Under the pieces are notes generated by a model, which did no database searches, was not told where the DNA came from, and saw only the letters and a program-made list of their open reading frames with translations. A DNA stretch of 64,000 nt from Nakamurella lactea DSM 19367 (GTDB taxonomy: Bacteria > Actinomycetota > Actinomycetes > Mycobacteriales > Nakamurellaceae). Shown here piece after piece: positions 28,874 to 37,766 of this stretch (positions within the stretch are counted from its first letter, which is position 1; each line of letters begins with the position of its first letter). The translations under genes were made by a program, and so were the position numbers. The DNA is taken from positions 84,733-148,732 of the forward strand of contig NZ_KE384550.1 of assembly GCF_000426645.1 (NCBI RefSeq), read 5' to 3'.

Positions 28874-28909
28874 GTTCCCATTTTGTGGGCCTATGTTCGT
28901 GCCGGGAAC
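28874..28909. promoter_or_regulatory. Possible operator upstream of sugar ABC operon
   Basis: Short inverted arms gttccc (28874-28879) and gggaac (28904-28909), 24 bases apart and about 70-100 bp upstream of the solute-binding protein start. They may belong to the promoter or ROK-repressor site of this operon. Evidence is weak because the arms are short. Confidence 0.25.
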
Positions 28910-28976
28910 AATCCCCTGCATGACGCGGCGAGAGCCGTCAGCCGTGCCACCCAACGACGGGAAGGCAAGTACTCCG

Positions 28977-30227
28977 ATGCGCAAAGCCACCATTTCCATC
29001 TCGGCCCTGGTCGCTGCAGCGACCCTGGTGCTCACCGGCTGCGGTTCCGATGCGGGCACCGGGAACACCACCAGCGCTGCGGCGAACTCCCCCGCGGCCG
29101 GCGCCACCACCGCGTCGGAGACAGCCACCGGCGAAACCTCCACCGGTGCCGAGTCGTCGGCCTCCAGCGCCGGATCCGAGACGTCGGCATCGAGCGCCGG
29201 ATCCGAGTCCTCGGGCGCGGGCGTGACGGGCAAGGTCGGGGTGATCCTGCCGGACACCACCAGTTCCACCCGGTACACGCTGTACGACGCCCCGCTGCTG
29301 ACGGCGGCCTTCAAGGACGCCGGCGTCGAAGCCGACGTGCAGAATGCCGGCGGTAGCACCGCGAAGTACACCACCATCGCGCAGAGCATGATCGGCGCGG
29401 GCGTCAAGGTGCTGATCATGGATTCGATCGACCCGACGTCGGGCGCGGCGGTGGAGGCGATGGCGAAGAAGGCCGGCATCCAGGTGATCGACTACGACCG
29501 GGTGAACCTGGGTGGCAGCGCCGACTACTACGTCTCTTTCGACAACGAGCTGGTCGGCAAGCTTCAGGGCCAGACCCTGGTGACGTGTCTGGCCGACGCC
29601 AAGATCACCGACCCGCAGATCATCGAGATGGACGGCGGCACCGACGTCGACAACAACGCGGTGCTGTTCAAGTCCGGGGCCCAGTCGGTGCTGAAGCCGT
29701 TGCAGGACCAGGGAAAGCTCAAGATCGTCTCCGACTCGGTGGTCAAGGGCTGGAACGTGAACGAGGCCGCCCCGACGTTCACCCAGGCGCTGACCGCCAA
29801 CGGCAACAAGGTTGACGGAGTGCTCGCGGCGAACGACGACATCGCCAACGCGGTGATCGGCGTGCTGAAGGCCAAGGGTCTGGCCGGCAAGGTCCAGGTC
29901 ACCGGCCAGGACTCCGGCGTCGTCGGCCTGCAGAACATCCTGAACGGCAACCAGTGCATGACGGTCTTCAAGAACGTGAAGCTGGAGGCCGAGGCGGCTT
30001 CGAAGTTGGCGATCGCCCTGATCAAGGGCGAGGATCCGGCAGCTGCCGGGATCAAGGTTGCCAGCTTCGATGATCCCAAGGGCAAGCGCACGATGAAGGC
30101 GGTTCTGCTGACGCCGCAGGTGATCACCATCAAGAACGTGCAGGACGTGGTGACGGCCGGCGCGCTGACGGCGGCCCAGATCTGCAAGGGCATCGAGGCC
30201 AAATGCACGGCGGCGGGCGTCAAGTAG
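28977..30227 (+). CDS. Sugar ABC transporter solute-binding lipoprotein
   Basis: A 416-residue periplasmic-binding-protein-like lipoprotein of the xylose/ribose group. The signal peptide ends in the lipobox LVLTGC, followed by about 60 residues of Ser/Thr/Ala/Gly/Glu linker. The type I binding fold then begins (VGVILPDTTSSTRYTLYD). GQDSGVVGLQNILNGNQCMTVFKN is closest in style to D-xylose binding XylF-type proteins. ATG at 28977 gives a correct signal peptide. The next gene overlaps it. Xylose is the best guess for the ligand, but related pentoses or hexoses are possible. Confidence 0.85.
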   Translation: MRKATISISALVAAATLVLTGCGSDAGTGNTTSAAANSPAAGATTASETATGETSTGAESSASSAGSETSASSAGSESSGAGVTGKVGVILPDTTSSTRYTLYDAPLLTAAFKDAGVEADVQNAGGSTAKYTTIAQSMIGAGVKVLIMDSIDPTSGAAVEAMAKKAGIQVIDYDRVNLGGSADYYVSFDNELVGKLQGQTLVTCLADAKITDPQIIEMDGGTDVDNNAVLFKSGAQSVLKPLQDQGKLKIVSDSVVKGWNVNEAAPTFTQALTANGNKVDGVLAANDDIANAVIGVLKAKGLAGKVQVTGQDSGVVGLQNILNGNQCMTVFKNVKLEAEAASKLAIALIKGEDPAAAGIKVASFDDPKGKRTMKAVLLTPQVITIKNVQDVVTAGALTAAQICKGIEAKCTAAGVK

Positions 30228-31003
30228 TGGCCGACCCCATTCTCGAAACACGTGACCTGAACAAGAGTTTCGGCGCCGTCCAGGTGCTGCACGACGTCAG
30301 CATCTCGGTCTATCCGGGCCAGGTGACGGCGTTGGTCGGCGACAACGGCGCCGGCAAGTCCACCTTCGTCAAGTGCATCGCCGGCATCAACAGCATCGAT
30401 TCCGGCGAGGTGCGGTGGCAGGGAAAGCCTGTCACCGTTCACGATCCGCGGGAGGCGGCCGCGCTGGGTATCGAGTTCGTCTACCAGGATCTTGCGCTGG
30501 CCGACAACCTGACCATCACCCAGAACATGTATCTGGGCCGGGAGATCCGGCGCGGCGGGTTCCTGGTGAACGGCGAGATGGAACGCAAGGCCAGAGAGGT
30601 GCTGACCGGGCTGTCGGTGCGGACCGTCAGCTCGGTCCGGCAGCTGGTCGCCAGCCTGTCGGGCGGGCAGCGGCAGACGGTGGCGATCGCGAAAGCCGTG
30701 CTGTGGAACAGCAAGGTGGTCTTCCTGGACGAGCCGACGGCCGCGCTCGGCGTCGCGCAGACCCGCCAGGTGCTCGACCTGGTGCGCCGGCTGGCCGACA
30801 ACGGGCTCGGCGTCGTGCTGATCTCGCACAACATGAACGATGTGATGGAGGTGGCCGACCGGGTGGTGGCGCTGTACCTGGGGCGGGTGGCCGCGGAAGT
30901 GAGCAGGTCGGACACCAGCGTGACCCAGATCGTCGAGTTGATCACCACCGGGCGCAGCGGCGACATCGGGCTGAGCCGGGCCACCGCGAGCGAGAGCATC
31001 TGA
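30227..31003 (+). CDS. Sugar ABC transporter ATP-binding protein
   Basis: A 258-residue ABC ATPase with Walker A GDNGAGKST, signature SGGQRQT, Walker B VVFLDEPTAAL and switch His in ISHNMND. It carries one nucleotide-binding domain rather than the two found in RbsA/XylG, matching the short FrcA-like type that must dimerise. The GTG start at 30227 overlaps the TAG stop of the binding-protein gene (TAGTG), so translation is coupled. Confidence 0.88.
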   Translation: MADPILETRDLNKSFGAVQVLHDVSISVYPGQVTALVGDNGAGKSTFVKCIAGINSIDSGEVRWQGKPVTVHDPREAAALGIEFVYQDLALADNLTITQNMYLGREIRRGGFLVNGEMERKAREVLTGLSVRTVSSVRQLVASLSGGQRQTVAIAKAVLWNSKVVFLDEPTAALGVAQTRQVLDLVRRLADNGLGVVLISHNMNDVMEVADRVVALYLGRVAAEVSRSDTSVTQIVELITTGRSGDIGLSRATASESI

Positions 31004-32451
31004 TGACCGACGAACCGAAGCTCGGCAAGAGGCCGGTGGCCGGGCCGGCTGCGGGTCCGGACTCCTTCCTGGGCAAGGACTCCGCGTTCGCCCTTGACGA
31101 CGAGCCACTGTCCATCGGGCACGCGATCCGCAGCTATGTCAACCGGTTGCGCACGGGCGATCCCGGGGCACTGCCGTCCATCCTCGGACTGCTGGTGCTC
31201 GGTTTCATCTTCTCCAGGGTCAGCGACCAGTTCCTGAGCCTGAACAACATCGGCAACCTGCCAGGGCAGAGCGCGTACATCGCGGTGATCGCCCTCGGCC
31301 TGATCTTCGTGCTGTTGCTCGGCGAGATCGATCTGTCGGCCGGCACCGCCGGTGGCGTCTGCGCGGGATTCGCCGCGCAGGCGCTGTTCTCCGGCGGCCT
31401 GAAGAACGGCGTGTCCGGCGCGTTGTTCTGGACCCTGGCCTGCTTCATGGTGCTGTCGCTGCTGCTGGGCGTCTGGCTGAAGGCCTGGACCGGCGCAGCC
31501 GTGGTGCTGATCGGGTTGCTGATCCTCACCTTCGGGCTGGAGAAGCACGTGCTCGGCGCGATGTTCTTCGCCGTCACCCTGGGAACGGCCATCGGGATCT
31601 TCACCGGATGGCTGGTCGCCAAGGTCGGCATCCCGAGCTTCGTGGTGACGCTGGCGCTGTTCCTGGCCTGGCAGGGCGTGCTGCTGTTCGCCCTCAACTC
31701 GCAGCCGGTCGGCATCCAGAGCTACCCGTACTGGTACGGGTTGGCGAACAACAACATGTCGAACACCTGGAGTTGGGTGTTCACCATCGTGCTGGTCGGC
31801 GGCTACCTCGGTTACACGCTGCTGCGCGCCATCCGGGCCCGGGCCAAGGGGCTGATCGCCGAGTCGATGGCGCTGGTACTGGTCCGCGGCGGGCTGCTCG
31901 CCGCGGTCGGCGTCGTCATCACCATCCTGGCCTGCCAGGACCGCAACCCCAACGTCGGTTTCCCGATCTCCGGCATCCCGTGGGCGATGAGCATTCCGAT
32001 CGTGCTGATGATCGCCGCCACCATTGCGCTGACCAAGACCCCGTGGGGCCGGCACCTCTTCGCCACCGGTGGCAACGCCGAGGCCGCCCGCCGGGCCGGC
32101 ATTGACGTGGTGCACATCCGGGTGACCGCGTTCACCGTCTGCAGTTCGTTCGCGGCGCTCGGCGGCATTTTCCTGTCGTCCAGCACCGGCGGCGCGCAAC
32201 TGGACCTGGGTGCCGGCAACATCCTGCTGTTCGCGGTGGCCGCTGCGGTGATCGGCGGCACCTCGCTGTTCGGCGGGCGAGGGAAACCGCGGGACGCGAT
32301 CATCGGCGCGCTGGTCATCGCCATCATTCCCAACGGGATCGGCCTGAAGCCCAGCCTGCCGGCTCAATGGCAGACGGTGATCACCGGAGCGGTCCTGCTG
32401 ATCGCCGCCACCGTCGATGCGCTGTCCCGGAGGTCGTCGTCACGCCGGTGA
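31003..32451 (+). CDS. Sugar ABC transporter permease
   Basis: A 482-residue inner-membrane permease of the XylH/RbsC family (BPD_transp_2). About ten or more hydrophobic segments are visible. LLLGEIDLSAGT near the start and GGTSLFGGRGKPRDAIIGAL near the end are family hallmarks. The N-terminal 60 residues are hydrophilic. ATG at 31003 overlaps the TGA of the ATPase gene (TGATG). With the preceding two genes it completes one importer; energy coupling is through the single-domain ATPase. Confidence 0.88.
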   Translation: MTDEPKLGKRPVAGPAAGPDSFLGKDSAFALDDEPLSIGHAIRSYVNRLRTGDPGALPSILGLLVLGFIFSRVSDQFLSLNNIGNLPGQSAYIAVIALGLIFVLLLGEIDLSAGTAGGVCAGFAAQALFSGGLKNGVSGALFWTLACFMVLSLLLGVWLKAWTGAAVVLIGLLILTFGLEKHVLGAMFFAVTLGTAIGIFTGWLVAKVGIPSFVVTLALFLAWQGVLLFALNSQPVGIQSYPYWYGLANNNMSNTWSWVFTIVLVGGYLGYTLLRAIRARAKGLIAESMALVLVRGGLLAAVGVVITILACQDRNPNVGFPISGIPWAMSIPIVLMIAATIALTKTPWGRHLFATGGNAEAARRAGIDVVHIRVTAFTVCSSFAALGGIFLSSSTGGAQLDLGAGNILLFAVAAAVIGGTSLFGGRGKPRDAIIGALVIAIIPNGIGLKPSLPAQWQTVITGAVLLIAATVDALSRRSSSRR

Positions 32452-32476
32452 TTCGACCGTCGAGATACTCAGGCCC

Positions 32477-33673
32477 ATGCGAAGAGAATCGATCACCCGA
32501 CCGGCGGTGGCCCGACCGGACGAGATCCGCGGCCGGAATCTGACATCGCTGCTCACCCTGGTGCACCACGAGGGCCCGCTGAGCCGTGCGGAGCTCACCG
32601 GTCGGCTGGGCCTCGGCCGGTCGACCATCGGCGCGCTGGTCGGCGAACTCGATGCGCAAGGGCTGGTCCGGGTGTCGGTGCCCAGCGGCGGCTCGCAGAC
32701 CGGGCGGCCGTCACACGTCGTCGGCCCGCATCCGGACGGGCCGTGCGTGCTCGCCGTCGACCTCACGGTCGACAACACCAGCATCGCCACCGTCGGCATC
32801 GGCGGCAGCATCCGGCGGCGTTGGACGTCGCCGGGTGCCGCGGATCCGCTGACCCCTGGCCTGGTCGCCGCCCGGATCGGCGCCATCCTCGAGTCGCTCG
32901 GCCGGCAGCACCCGGCGGTGCGGCCGGTGGGCATCGGGCTCAGCGTGCCGGGCACCGTCGACCGGCACACCGGCCGGATCGGGGTCGCCCCGAACCTCGG
33001 CTGGCACGACGTCGACCTCCGGGCGCTGTTGCCGCCCGACGTGCCGGTGTCGGTCGGCAACGATGCGGACCTGGCCGTGCTGGCCGAACACATCCGCGGC
33101 AACGGCCGGCACTGCGACGACCTGGTCTTCCTGATCGGGCGGTCCGGCGTGGGGGCCGGCATCATCGCCGGCGGGCTGTCGCTGCTGGGCACGGCCGGCC
33201 GGGCCGGCGAGATCGGCCACAACGTGATCGATCCGGCCGGCCCACCGTGCCACTGTGGACAGCGCGGCTGCCTGGAGACCTTCGTCGGCCAGGACGCCCT
33301 GCTGGCCGCCGCCGGCCTGCCGGCCAGCGGCAGCGGCGGTGATGTTGCCATCGTGTTCAACCGGGCGCGCAACGGCGAGCGGCGGTCGCTGGCCGCGGTG
33401 CAGCAGGCCGCCGCTTCGCTCGGCGAGGCGGTGGCGGTGCTGGCGAACCTGCTGGATCCGCAGCGGGTGCTGGTCGGCGGGATCTTCGACCGGCTGCTGG
33501 CCGATCAACGCTCCCGGATCGAGCATTCCCTGCAGGCCAGATCGTTGGACACGTCGGTGGAGCTGCAGGGGCCCGGTCTGGGCGCCGACTCGGCGCTGAT
33601 CGGCGCGGCCGAAATCGCTTTCGAGCACCTGCTCAACGATCCGCTGGCAGTCCGGGGCATCGCGCACCGGTAG
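32477..33673 (+). CDS. ROK-family repressor
   Basis: A 398-residue ROK regulator of XylR/NagC type. The N-terminal winged helix (LSRAELTGRLGLGRSTIGALV) is followed by a sugar-kinase-like domain with the ATP-loop-like region LAVDLTVDNTS. The ROK zinc motif CHCGQRGCLE is at about 257-266. Its position 25 bp after the permease suggests it senses the transported sugar and represses the operon. The ATG at 32477 is chosen because it begins the DNA-binding domain. Confidence 0.88.
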   Translation: MRRESITRPAVARPDEIRGRNLTSLLTLVHHEGPLSRAELTGRLGLGRSTIGALVGELDAQGLVRVSVPSGGSQTGRPSHVVGPHPDGPCVLAVDLTVDNTSIATVGIGGSIRRRWTSPGAADPLTPGLVAARIGAILESLGRQHPAVRPVGIGLSVPGTVDRHTGRIGVAPNLGWHDVDLRALLPPDVPVSVGNDADLAVLAEHIRGNGRHCDDLVFLIGRSGVGAGIIAGGLSLLGTAGRAGEIGHNVIDPAGPPCHCGQRGCLETFVGQDALLAAAGLPASGSGGDVAIVFNRARNGERRSLAAVQQAAASLGEAVAVLANLLDPQRVLVGGIFDRLLADQRSRIEHSLQARSLDTSVELQGPGLGADSALIGAAEIAFEHLLNDPLAVRGIAHR

Positions 33674-33855
33674 CCATCAACGAACGGCCCCTGGCGCGCC
33701 TTCGGTCCCCGGACGCACAACGGACACACAGCAGACACCCGGGTGGCAACCAGTTCCGTGCTTCAGGATGGGGCGTGCCTCAGTCGCCGAGCGGCCCGGT
33801 CCTCGGCCGTTCGACCGGCACCACCGTTTCGACGAGTCCAGCCAGGGAGACGCAC

Positions 33856-34959
33856 ATGTCGAGCCAGTACCCCCAGCAACCGGCCGAATATCAGGGACGC
33901 CGACTTCCCCGCCCGGAGGAGGAGCTGGTGGATCAGGGGCTGGCCTTCGACGTCGGCACGCTGATCGGCCGGCGACGTGCCCTGCAGCTGTTGGGGCTGG
34001 GCGCAGCGGCGGTGGGTCTGGCCGCCTGTTCGTCGCCGGCTGCCGACTCGTCGACGACCCTCCCGGCATCGAGTCAGGGATCGCCAGCGGCCGCCGGGTC
34101 GGACGGCGCGTCGGCGGCCGGGTCTGCCGGATCGGCGGCTACCGGATCGACGGCAACCGGATCGACGACAACCGGATCGACGGCGGCAGGATCGACGGCG
34201 GCAGGTGACCTCACCGAGATCCCGGACGAAACGGCCGGTCCCTACCCGGGTGACGGTTCGAACGGGCCGGACGTCCTCGAGACCAGCGGCGTGGTGCGCA
34301 CCGACCTCCGCAGCAGCTTCGGCACCGGCTCGGCTACGGCCGAGGGGATACCGATGACGCTGACCCTCACCATCCTCGACATCGCCAACGGCGGCGCACC
34401 GTTCGCGGGTGTCGCGGTCTACGTCTGGCACTGCAACCGCGACGGCGCGTACTCGCTGTACGGAACGGGGCTCGAGGACGAGAACTACCTGCGGGGAGTG
34501 CAGATCGCCGACGACGCAGGGCAGGTGACGTTCAGCAGCATCGTCCCGGCCTGCTATTCCGGGCGGTGGCCGCACATCCATTTCGAGGTGTACCCGGACC
34601 GGGCGAGCATCATCGACAGCACGAAAGCGATTGCCACGTCCCAGGTCGCGTTGCCCCAGAACATCTGCGATCAGGTGTACGCCACATCCGGGTACGAGCA
34701 GTCGGTGACCAACCTGAAGCAGGTGACGCTTTCGTCCGACAATGTCTTCGGTGACGACTCGGGAGTCCACCAGATCGCCACCGTCACCGGCGATGTCGCA
34801 TCGGGCTTCGCCGTCGCGCTGACCGCGCCGGTGGACACCACCACCGAACCGACCGGCGGAAGCGCCCCGGCCGGCGGCGGTGGCGGGCCGGCCGGCGGCG
34901 GTGGCGGGCCCGGTGGAGACGGCGGAGCCGCGGGGACTTCGTCGGCAACGAGCAGCTGA
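33856..34959 (+). CDS. Exported intradiol-dioxygenase-like lipoprotein
   Basis: A 367-residue protein. A twin-arginine-like export signal (GRRRALQLLGLG) leads to the lipobox-like VGLAAC at about 58. A low-complexity linker of about 65 residues follows, including GSTAAG/GST repeats. The dioxygenase-like domain then begins with the iron-ligand candidate Tyr in ETAGPYPGDG, continues with VAVYVWHCNRDGAYSLYG, and has the Tyr and His ligands in ACYSGRWPHIHFEVY. The C terminus has Gly-rich GGGGGP repeats. It resembles actinobacterial exported intradiol ring-cleavage dioxygenase-like proteins, whose substrates are mostly unknown. ATG at 33856 follows GGGAG. Because its twin arginines are followed by Ala, Tat export is likely but not certain. 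Confidence 0.8.
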   Translation: MSSQYPQQPAEYQGRRLPRPEEELVDQGLAFDVGTLIGRRRALQLLGLGAAAVGLAACSSPAADSSTTLPASSQGSPAAAGSDGASAAGSAGSAATGSTATGSTTTGSTAAGSTAAGDLTEIPDETAGPYPGDGSNGPDVLETSGVVRTDLRSSFGTGSATAEGIPMTLTLTILDIANGGAPFAGVAVYVWHCNRDGAYSLYGTGLEDENYLRGVQIADDAGQVTFSSIVPACYSGRWPHIHFEVYPDRASIIDSTKAIATSQVALPQNICDQVYATSGYEQSVTNLKQVTLSSDNVFGDDSGVHQIATVTGDVASGFAVALTAPVDTTTEPTGGSAPAGGGGGPAGGGGGPGGDGGAAGTSSATSS

Positions 34960-34972
34960 CTGCTTCCGGGGC

Positions 34973-36277
34973 TCACTGCGGATCGGCGCCGGCGCCGATC
35001 GCGGCCGCCCGGCCGCGCAGCAGGACACGTTCCTGTTCGTTGCGGGTCAGCGCGGCCGCGGCCTCGAACTGCTCGGCGGCTTCCGCGTTCCGGCCGGCCC
35101 TGGCCAGCAGGTCGCCGCGGACCGCCGGCAGCTGCGGGTAATCGGCCAGCGCCGGCGCATCGACGTTGGCCGCCAGGGCCTGCAGTCCGGCCTCGGGCCC
35201 CTCGGCCAGCCCGATCGCCATCGCTCGGTTGAGCTCCACCACGGGTGACGGCCACACACCCGCCAGCACCTCGTACAGGTCGGCGATCCGTGTCCAGTCG
35301 GTGCCCCGATAGTCCCCCGCGGTCGCGTGGCAGGCGGCGATCGCCGCCTGCACGGTGTACGGACCGACGGGTTCGCCGGTGGCGCCCGCCCGGTCGAGCG
35401 CGGCCAGGCCGCGGCGGATCAACAACCGATCCCAGCGGCCGCGGTCCTGATCCTGCAGCAGCACAGGGGTTCCGTCCGGTCCGAGCCTGGCCGGCTGCCT
35501 GGCAGCCGTCAGCTCCATCAGGGCCACCAGTCCGTGCGCCTCGGCCCGGCCGGGCAGCAGGTCGGCCGTCAGCCGCCCGAGCCGCAACGCCTCCCCGGTC
35601 AGTTCCGGGCGGATCCAGTCGTCACCGGCGGTGGCGCTGTAGCCCTCGTTGAACACCAGGTAGATCACCTCGAGCACCCCGCCCAGCCGCTCCGCGAGCT
35701 GCTCGCGAGGTGGCAGCTCGAACCGGACGTCGTTGTCCCGCAATGCCTTCTTCGCCCGGGAGATGCGCTGCCCGGCCAGCGCTTCGCCGATCAGGAAGGC
35801 CCGCCCGATCTCGTCGGTGCGCAGCCCGGCCAGGCAGCGCAGGGTGAGCGCCACCCGCGACGACATCGGCAGCACCGGATGGCAGGCCGTGAACAGCAAC
35901 CGCAGCACGTCGTCACCGATGTGATCGTCGATGGCGTCGTCGATCCGGTCCCGGTCGTCGACCGCCGACGGCAGCTCCCGGGCCAACCTCGAGACCGCCC
36001 TGTTGTGCACGGCCTGACGCCGGAATCCGTCCACCGCACGGTTCTTCGCCGTCGTCATCAGCCAGCCGGCCGGGTTCGGCGGGATCCCGCGCCGCGGCCA
36101 CTGTTCCAACGCGGCCACCAGGGCGTCCTGGGCCAGTTCCTCCGCCGCCCCGACGTCGCCGGTGATCCGGGCAAGGCCGGCGATCAGCCGGGCGGATTCG
36201 ATCCGCCACACCGCCTCGATCGCGCGCTGCCCGGCGGACGGGGGAACCCGGTCCGCCGTCGTCGATGGTCCGGACAA
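34973..36277 (-). CDS. ECF42-type RNA polymerase sigma factor
   Basis: A 434-residue extracytoplasmic-function sigma factor with a long C-terminal extension. Sigma region 2 (AEELAQDALVAALEQWP, NPAGWLMTTAKNRAVDGFRR) and region 4 (RVALTLRCLAGLRTDEIGRAF) occupy the first 190 residues. The rest is the DUF6596/TPR-like helical region characteristic of the ECF42 group. Such sigma factors are genomically paired with YCII/DGPF proteins, as here, and no classical anti-sigma factor is adjacent. The start is the TTG at 36277, seven bases after the stop of a small upstream ORF in the same frame; no better start exists in frame. Confidence 0.88.
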   Translation of the reverse strand: MSGPSTTADRVPPSAGQRAIEAVWRIESARLIAGLARITGDVGAAEELAQDALVAALEQWPRRGIPPNPAGWLMTTAKNRAVDGFRRQAVHNRAVSRLARELPSAVDDRDRIDDAIDDHIGDDVLRLLFTACHPVLPMSSRVALTLRCLAGLRTDEIGRAFLIGEALAGQRISRAKKALRDNDVRFELPPREQLAERLGGVLEVIYLVFNEGYSATAGDDWIRPELTGEALRLGRLTADLLPGRAEAHGLVALMELTAARQPARLGPDGTPVLLQDQDRGRWDRLLIRRGLAALDRAGATGEPVGPYTVQAAIAACHATAGDYRGTDWTRIADLYEVLAGVWPSPVVELNRAMAIGLAEGPEAGLQALAANVDAPALADYPQLPAVRGDLLARAGRNAEAAEQFEAAAALTRNEQERVLLRGRAAAIGAGADPQ

Positions 36278-36283
36278 GCGCGA

Positions 36284-36481
36284 TCAGCGGGAATCGGCGC
36301 GACGGGGCGTCGGCAGTTCCCAATAGCAGTCCGGGCCGGCATTGGCGAAGCGTCTCTCGACCGGCCGGCCGGCCTTCGGCTCCGGTTTCGGGGCGTGGCC
36401 CCTGATCACCGTCGCGGTAGTCGTTTCGCGCCCGCCCTGATGCGGGAGTGTGGGCGTCGAGACTGTTGAACCTGTGCTCAT
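36284..36481 (-). CDS. Small ORF coupled to ECF42 sigma gene
   Basis: A 65-residue hypothetical protein. ATG at 36481 has a strong GGAGG ribosome site 7-8 bases upstream. It ends at 36284 in the same frame as, and seven bases before, the TTG start of the sigma factor. The product is basic and Pro-rich (TVIRGHAPKPEPKAGRPVE) with a C-terminal GPDCYWELPTP segment and no transmembrane helix. I do not recognise a family. It may be a leader or coupled regulatory peptide, or translational read-in for the sigma gene. Confidence 0.5.
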   Translation of the reverse strand: MSTGSTVSTPTLPHQGGRETTTATVIRGHAPKPEPKAGRPVERRFANAGPDCYWELPTPRRADSR

Positions 36482-36552
36482 TCTGATCGCCTCCACAGCA
36501 CCTCCAGTCTCCCCCACCCGGACGCCGTCGGCAAGGGAGGCGGGGCAGGACA

Positions 36553-36588
36553 GCAGGAAGGCCGGAGCGGATGCTCCGGCCTTCCTGC
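36553..36588 (-). terminator. 16-bp hairpin after YCII gene
   Basis: Perfect inverted repeat: gcaggaaggccggagc (36553-36568) and gctccggccttcctgc (36573-36588) with a GGAT loop. It lies about 14 bp downstream of the YCII stop on the minus strand and upstream of the small ORF and sigma gene. There is no U-tract, so it is either a GC-rich terminator or an attenuation/processing hairpin between the two parts of the operon. Confidence 0.7.
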
Positions 36589-36601
36589 AGATGGCCTCAG
36601 G

Positions 36602-36973
36602 TCAGCTCTGGGGCGGGAAATCCTCCGGCCCGAAAACCTTCAGCACCGTCGCCTCGCCCTCCCAGCCCGGCCACGACTCGTGGTGCAGCCGGACGAACCG
36701 GGTCGCCCACTCGACCGCCTCCTCCTTGCTGCGGACGTCGTAGATCGCGTAGCTGATCATTTCCTTCGACTCGGCGAACGGGCCGTCGACCACGCTCAGC
36801 TCGCCACCGGCGACCGCGACCTTCGCGCCGAGCGCGCTCGGCGCCAGACCACCGTTGTCCAGCAGCGCGCCCGACCTGGTGGCCTCATCGCCGAGTTGCA
36901 TGATCCCGGCCATCAGCCCCTCCGGCGGCGGCCCGGCAGGGTTCGTGCCTTCCAGCAAAATGATGTAGCGCAT
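36602..36973 (-). CDS. YCII/DGPF-domain protein
   Basis: A 123-residue YCII-related protein with the opening MRYIILLEG and the signature VVDGPFAESKEMIS, which gives the DGPF name. ATG at 36973 follows GAGAAGGGAAA. It is the standard genomic partner of ECF42 sigma factors and sits immediately upstream of that gene. The biochemical function is unresolved; some relatives are dehydrochlorinases. Confidence 0.88.
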   Translation of the reverse strand: MRYIILLEGTNPAGPPPEGLMAGIMQLGDEATRSGALLDNGGLAPSALGAKVAVAGGELSVVDGPFAESKEMISYAIYDVRSKEEAVEWATRFVRLHHESWPGWEGEATVLKVFGPEDFPPQS

Positions 36974-37019
36974 GACATTTCCCTTCTCTGGTGATGGATG
37001 CGGCTGTTGTTGTCGATGT

Positions 37020-37766
37020 TCAACTCGAGGTTCGATGTGCGTCGGACGCACCGACCGTTCGGACACGGTAGCGATCGATGGCTACGGCGCAGGTTCCGGC
37101 GCAGGCCAGCACCACCGCGACGGTGAACGCCAGGATCGAGGCCCGGCTGCCACCGCCCACCGCCACGGCGGCGAAGCCGATGCCGACCGCGGCGCCGACC
37201 ACCCGCAATGCCGTTGTCCAGCGACGGTTGCCCTCGTCCGCGTATCGCCGGGCGAGCACGAAGAAGGCGATGGTCAGGCAGCCGAAGCCGATGGCTCCGG
37301 CGCCCAGGTGCGCCACTCCGTGCCAGCTGATGACGCCGGGGCCATCGGGCGTGCCGGCCGGGAAGCCCTGGCCGGGATCGGCCCGGAAGATCGCCGCCGC
37401 CAGCAGCGCGGCACCGTAGCCGCCGATCAACCGCGGCGCCCAGGTCGCCGCCACCCCGGATCGCAGCGCGCGTCGCAGGCCGACGGCGAACGCGATCGTC
37501 ATCGCTCCGGTGACGGCGAAGTTCGCGGTCTGCACCCAGCCCGGCCCGCCGTTGGCCAGCAGGCTCCAGGAGTGCCTGGTCGGATCGAAGCCCGCCCTGG
37601 TCAGGATCTGGACGACGGCGACGATCAGGTACAGCGGCCCGGCGATGACGCCGTAGCCGAGCAACGACCTGGTGATTCGTTGCCCGGGTGAGCAGTCGGC
37701 GTCGAGTTGCCTGCTGCCGTGGCCGATAGTGCTGGGGTTGGAACTGGGATGGGCGGTCGCGGACAT
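37020..37766 (-). CDS. DUF998-family membrane protein
   Basis: A 248-residue integral membrane protein with six to seven hydrophobic segments (YGVIAGPLYLIVAVVQILTR, VTGAMTIAFAVGL, GAIGFGCLTIAFFVLARR and others). RHSWSLLANGGPGWVQTANF is a typical DUF998 loop. The ATG at 37766 has a GGAG site. It lies between hspR and YCII on the same strand, 46 bp before YCII, so it may be the first gene of the YCII-sigma unit. Its function is unknown. Confidence 0.82.
   Translation of the reverse strand: MSATAHPSSNPSTIGHGSRQLDADCSPGQRITRSLLGYGVIAGPLYLIVAVVQILTRAGFDPTRHSWSLLANGGPGWVQTANFAVTGAMTIAFAVGLRRALRSGVAATWAPRLIGGYGAALLAAAIFRADPGQGFPAGTPDGPGVISWHGVAHLGAGAIGFGCLTIAFFVLARRYADEGNRRWTTALRVVGAAVGIGFAAVAVGGGSRASILAFTVAVVLACAGTCAVAIDRYRVRTVGASDAHRTSS

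Noticed and set aside
26708-28881. Very long open frames on the minus strand over the CYTH-CHAD gene and 25-nt array
   Set aside because: They translate to Arg/Gly/Ser-rich repeats and lie antisense to a clear gene. The array is open in all three minus frames because its units lack the relevant stops.
30227-31003. Truncated RbsA/XylG-type ATPase
   Set aside because: All ABC motifs are present once and the length suits the single-domain FrcA-like type.
36553-36588. Riboswitch before the sigma factor
   Set aside because: It is a simple perfect hairpin without a conserved aptamer, better explained as a terminator or processing stem.
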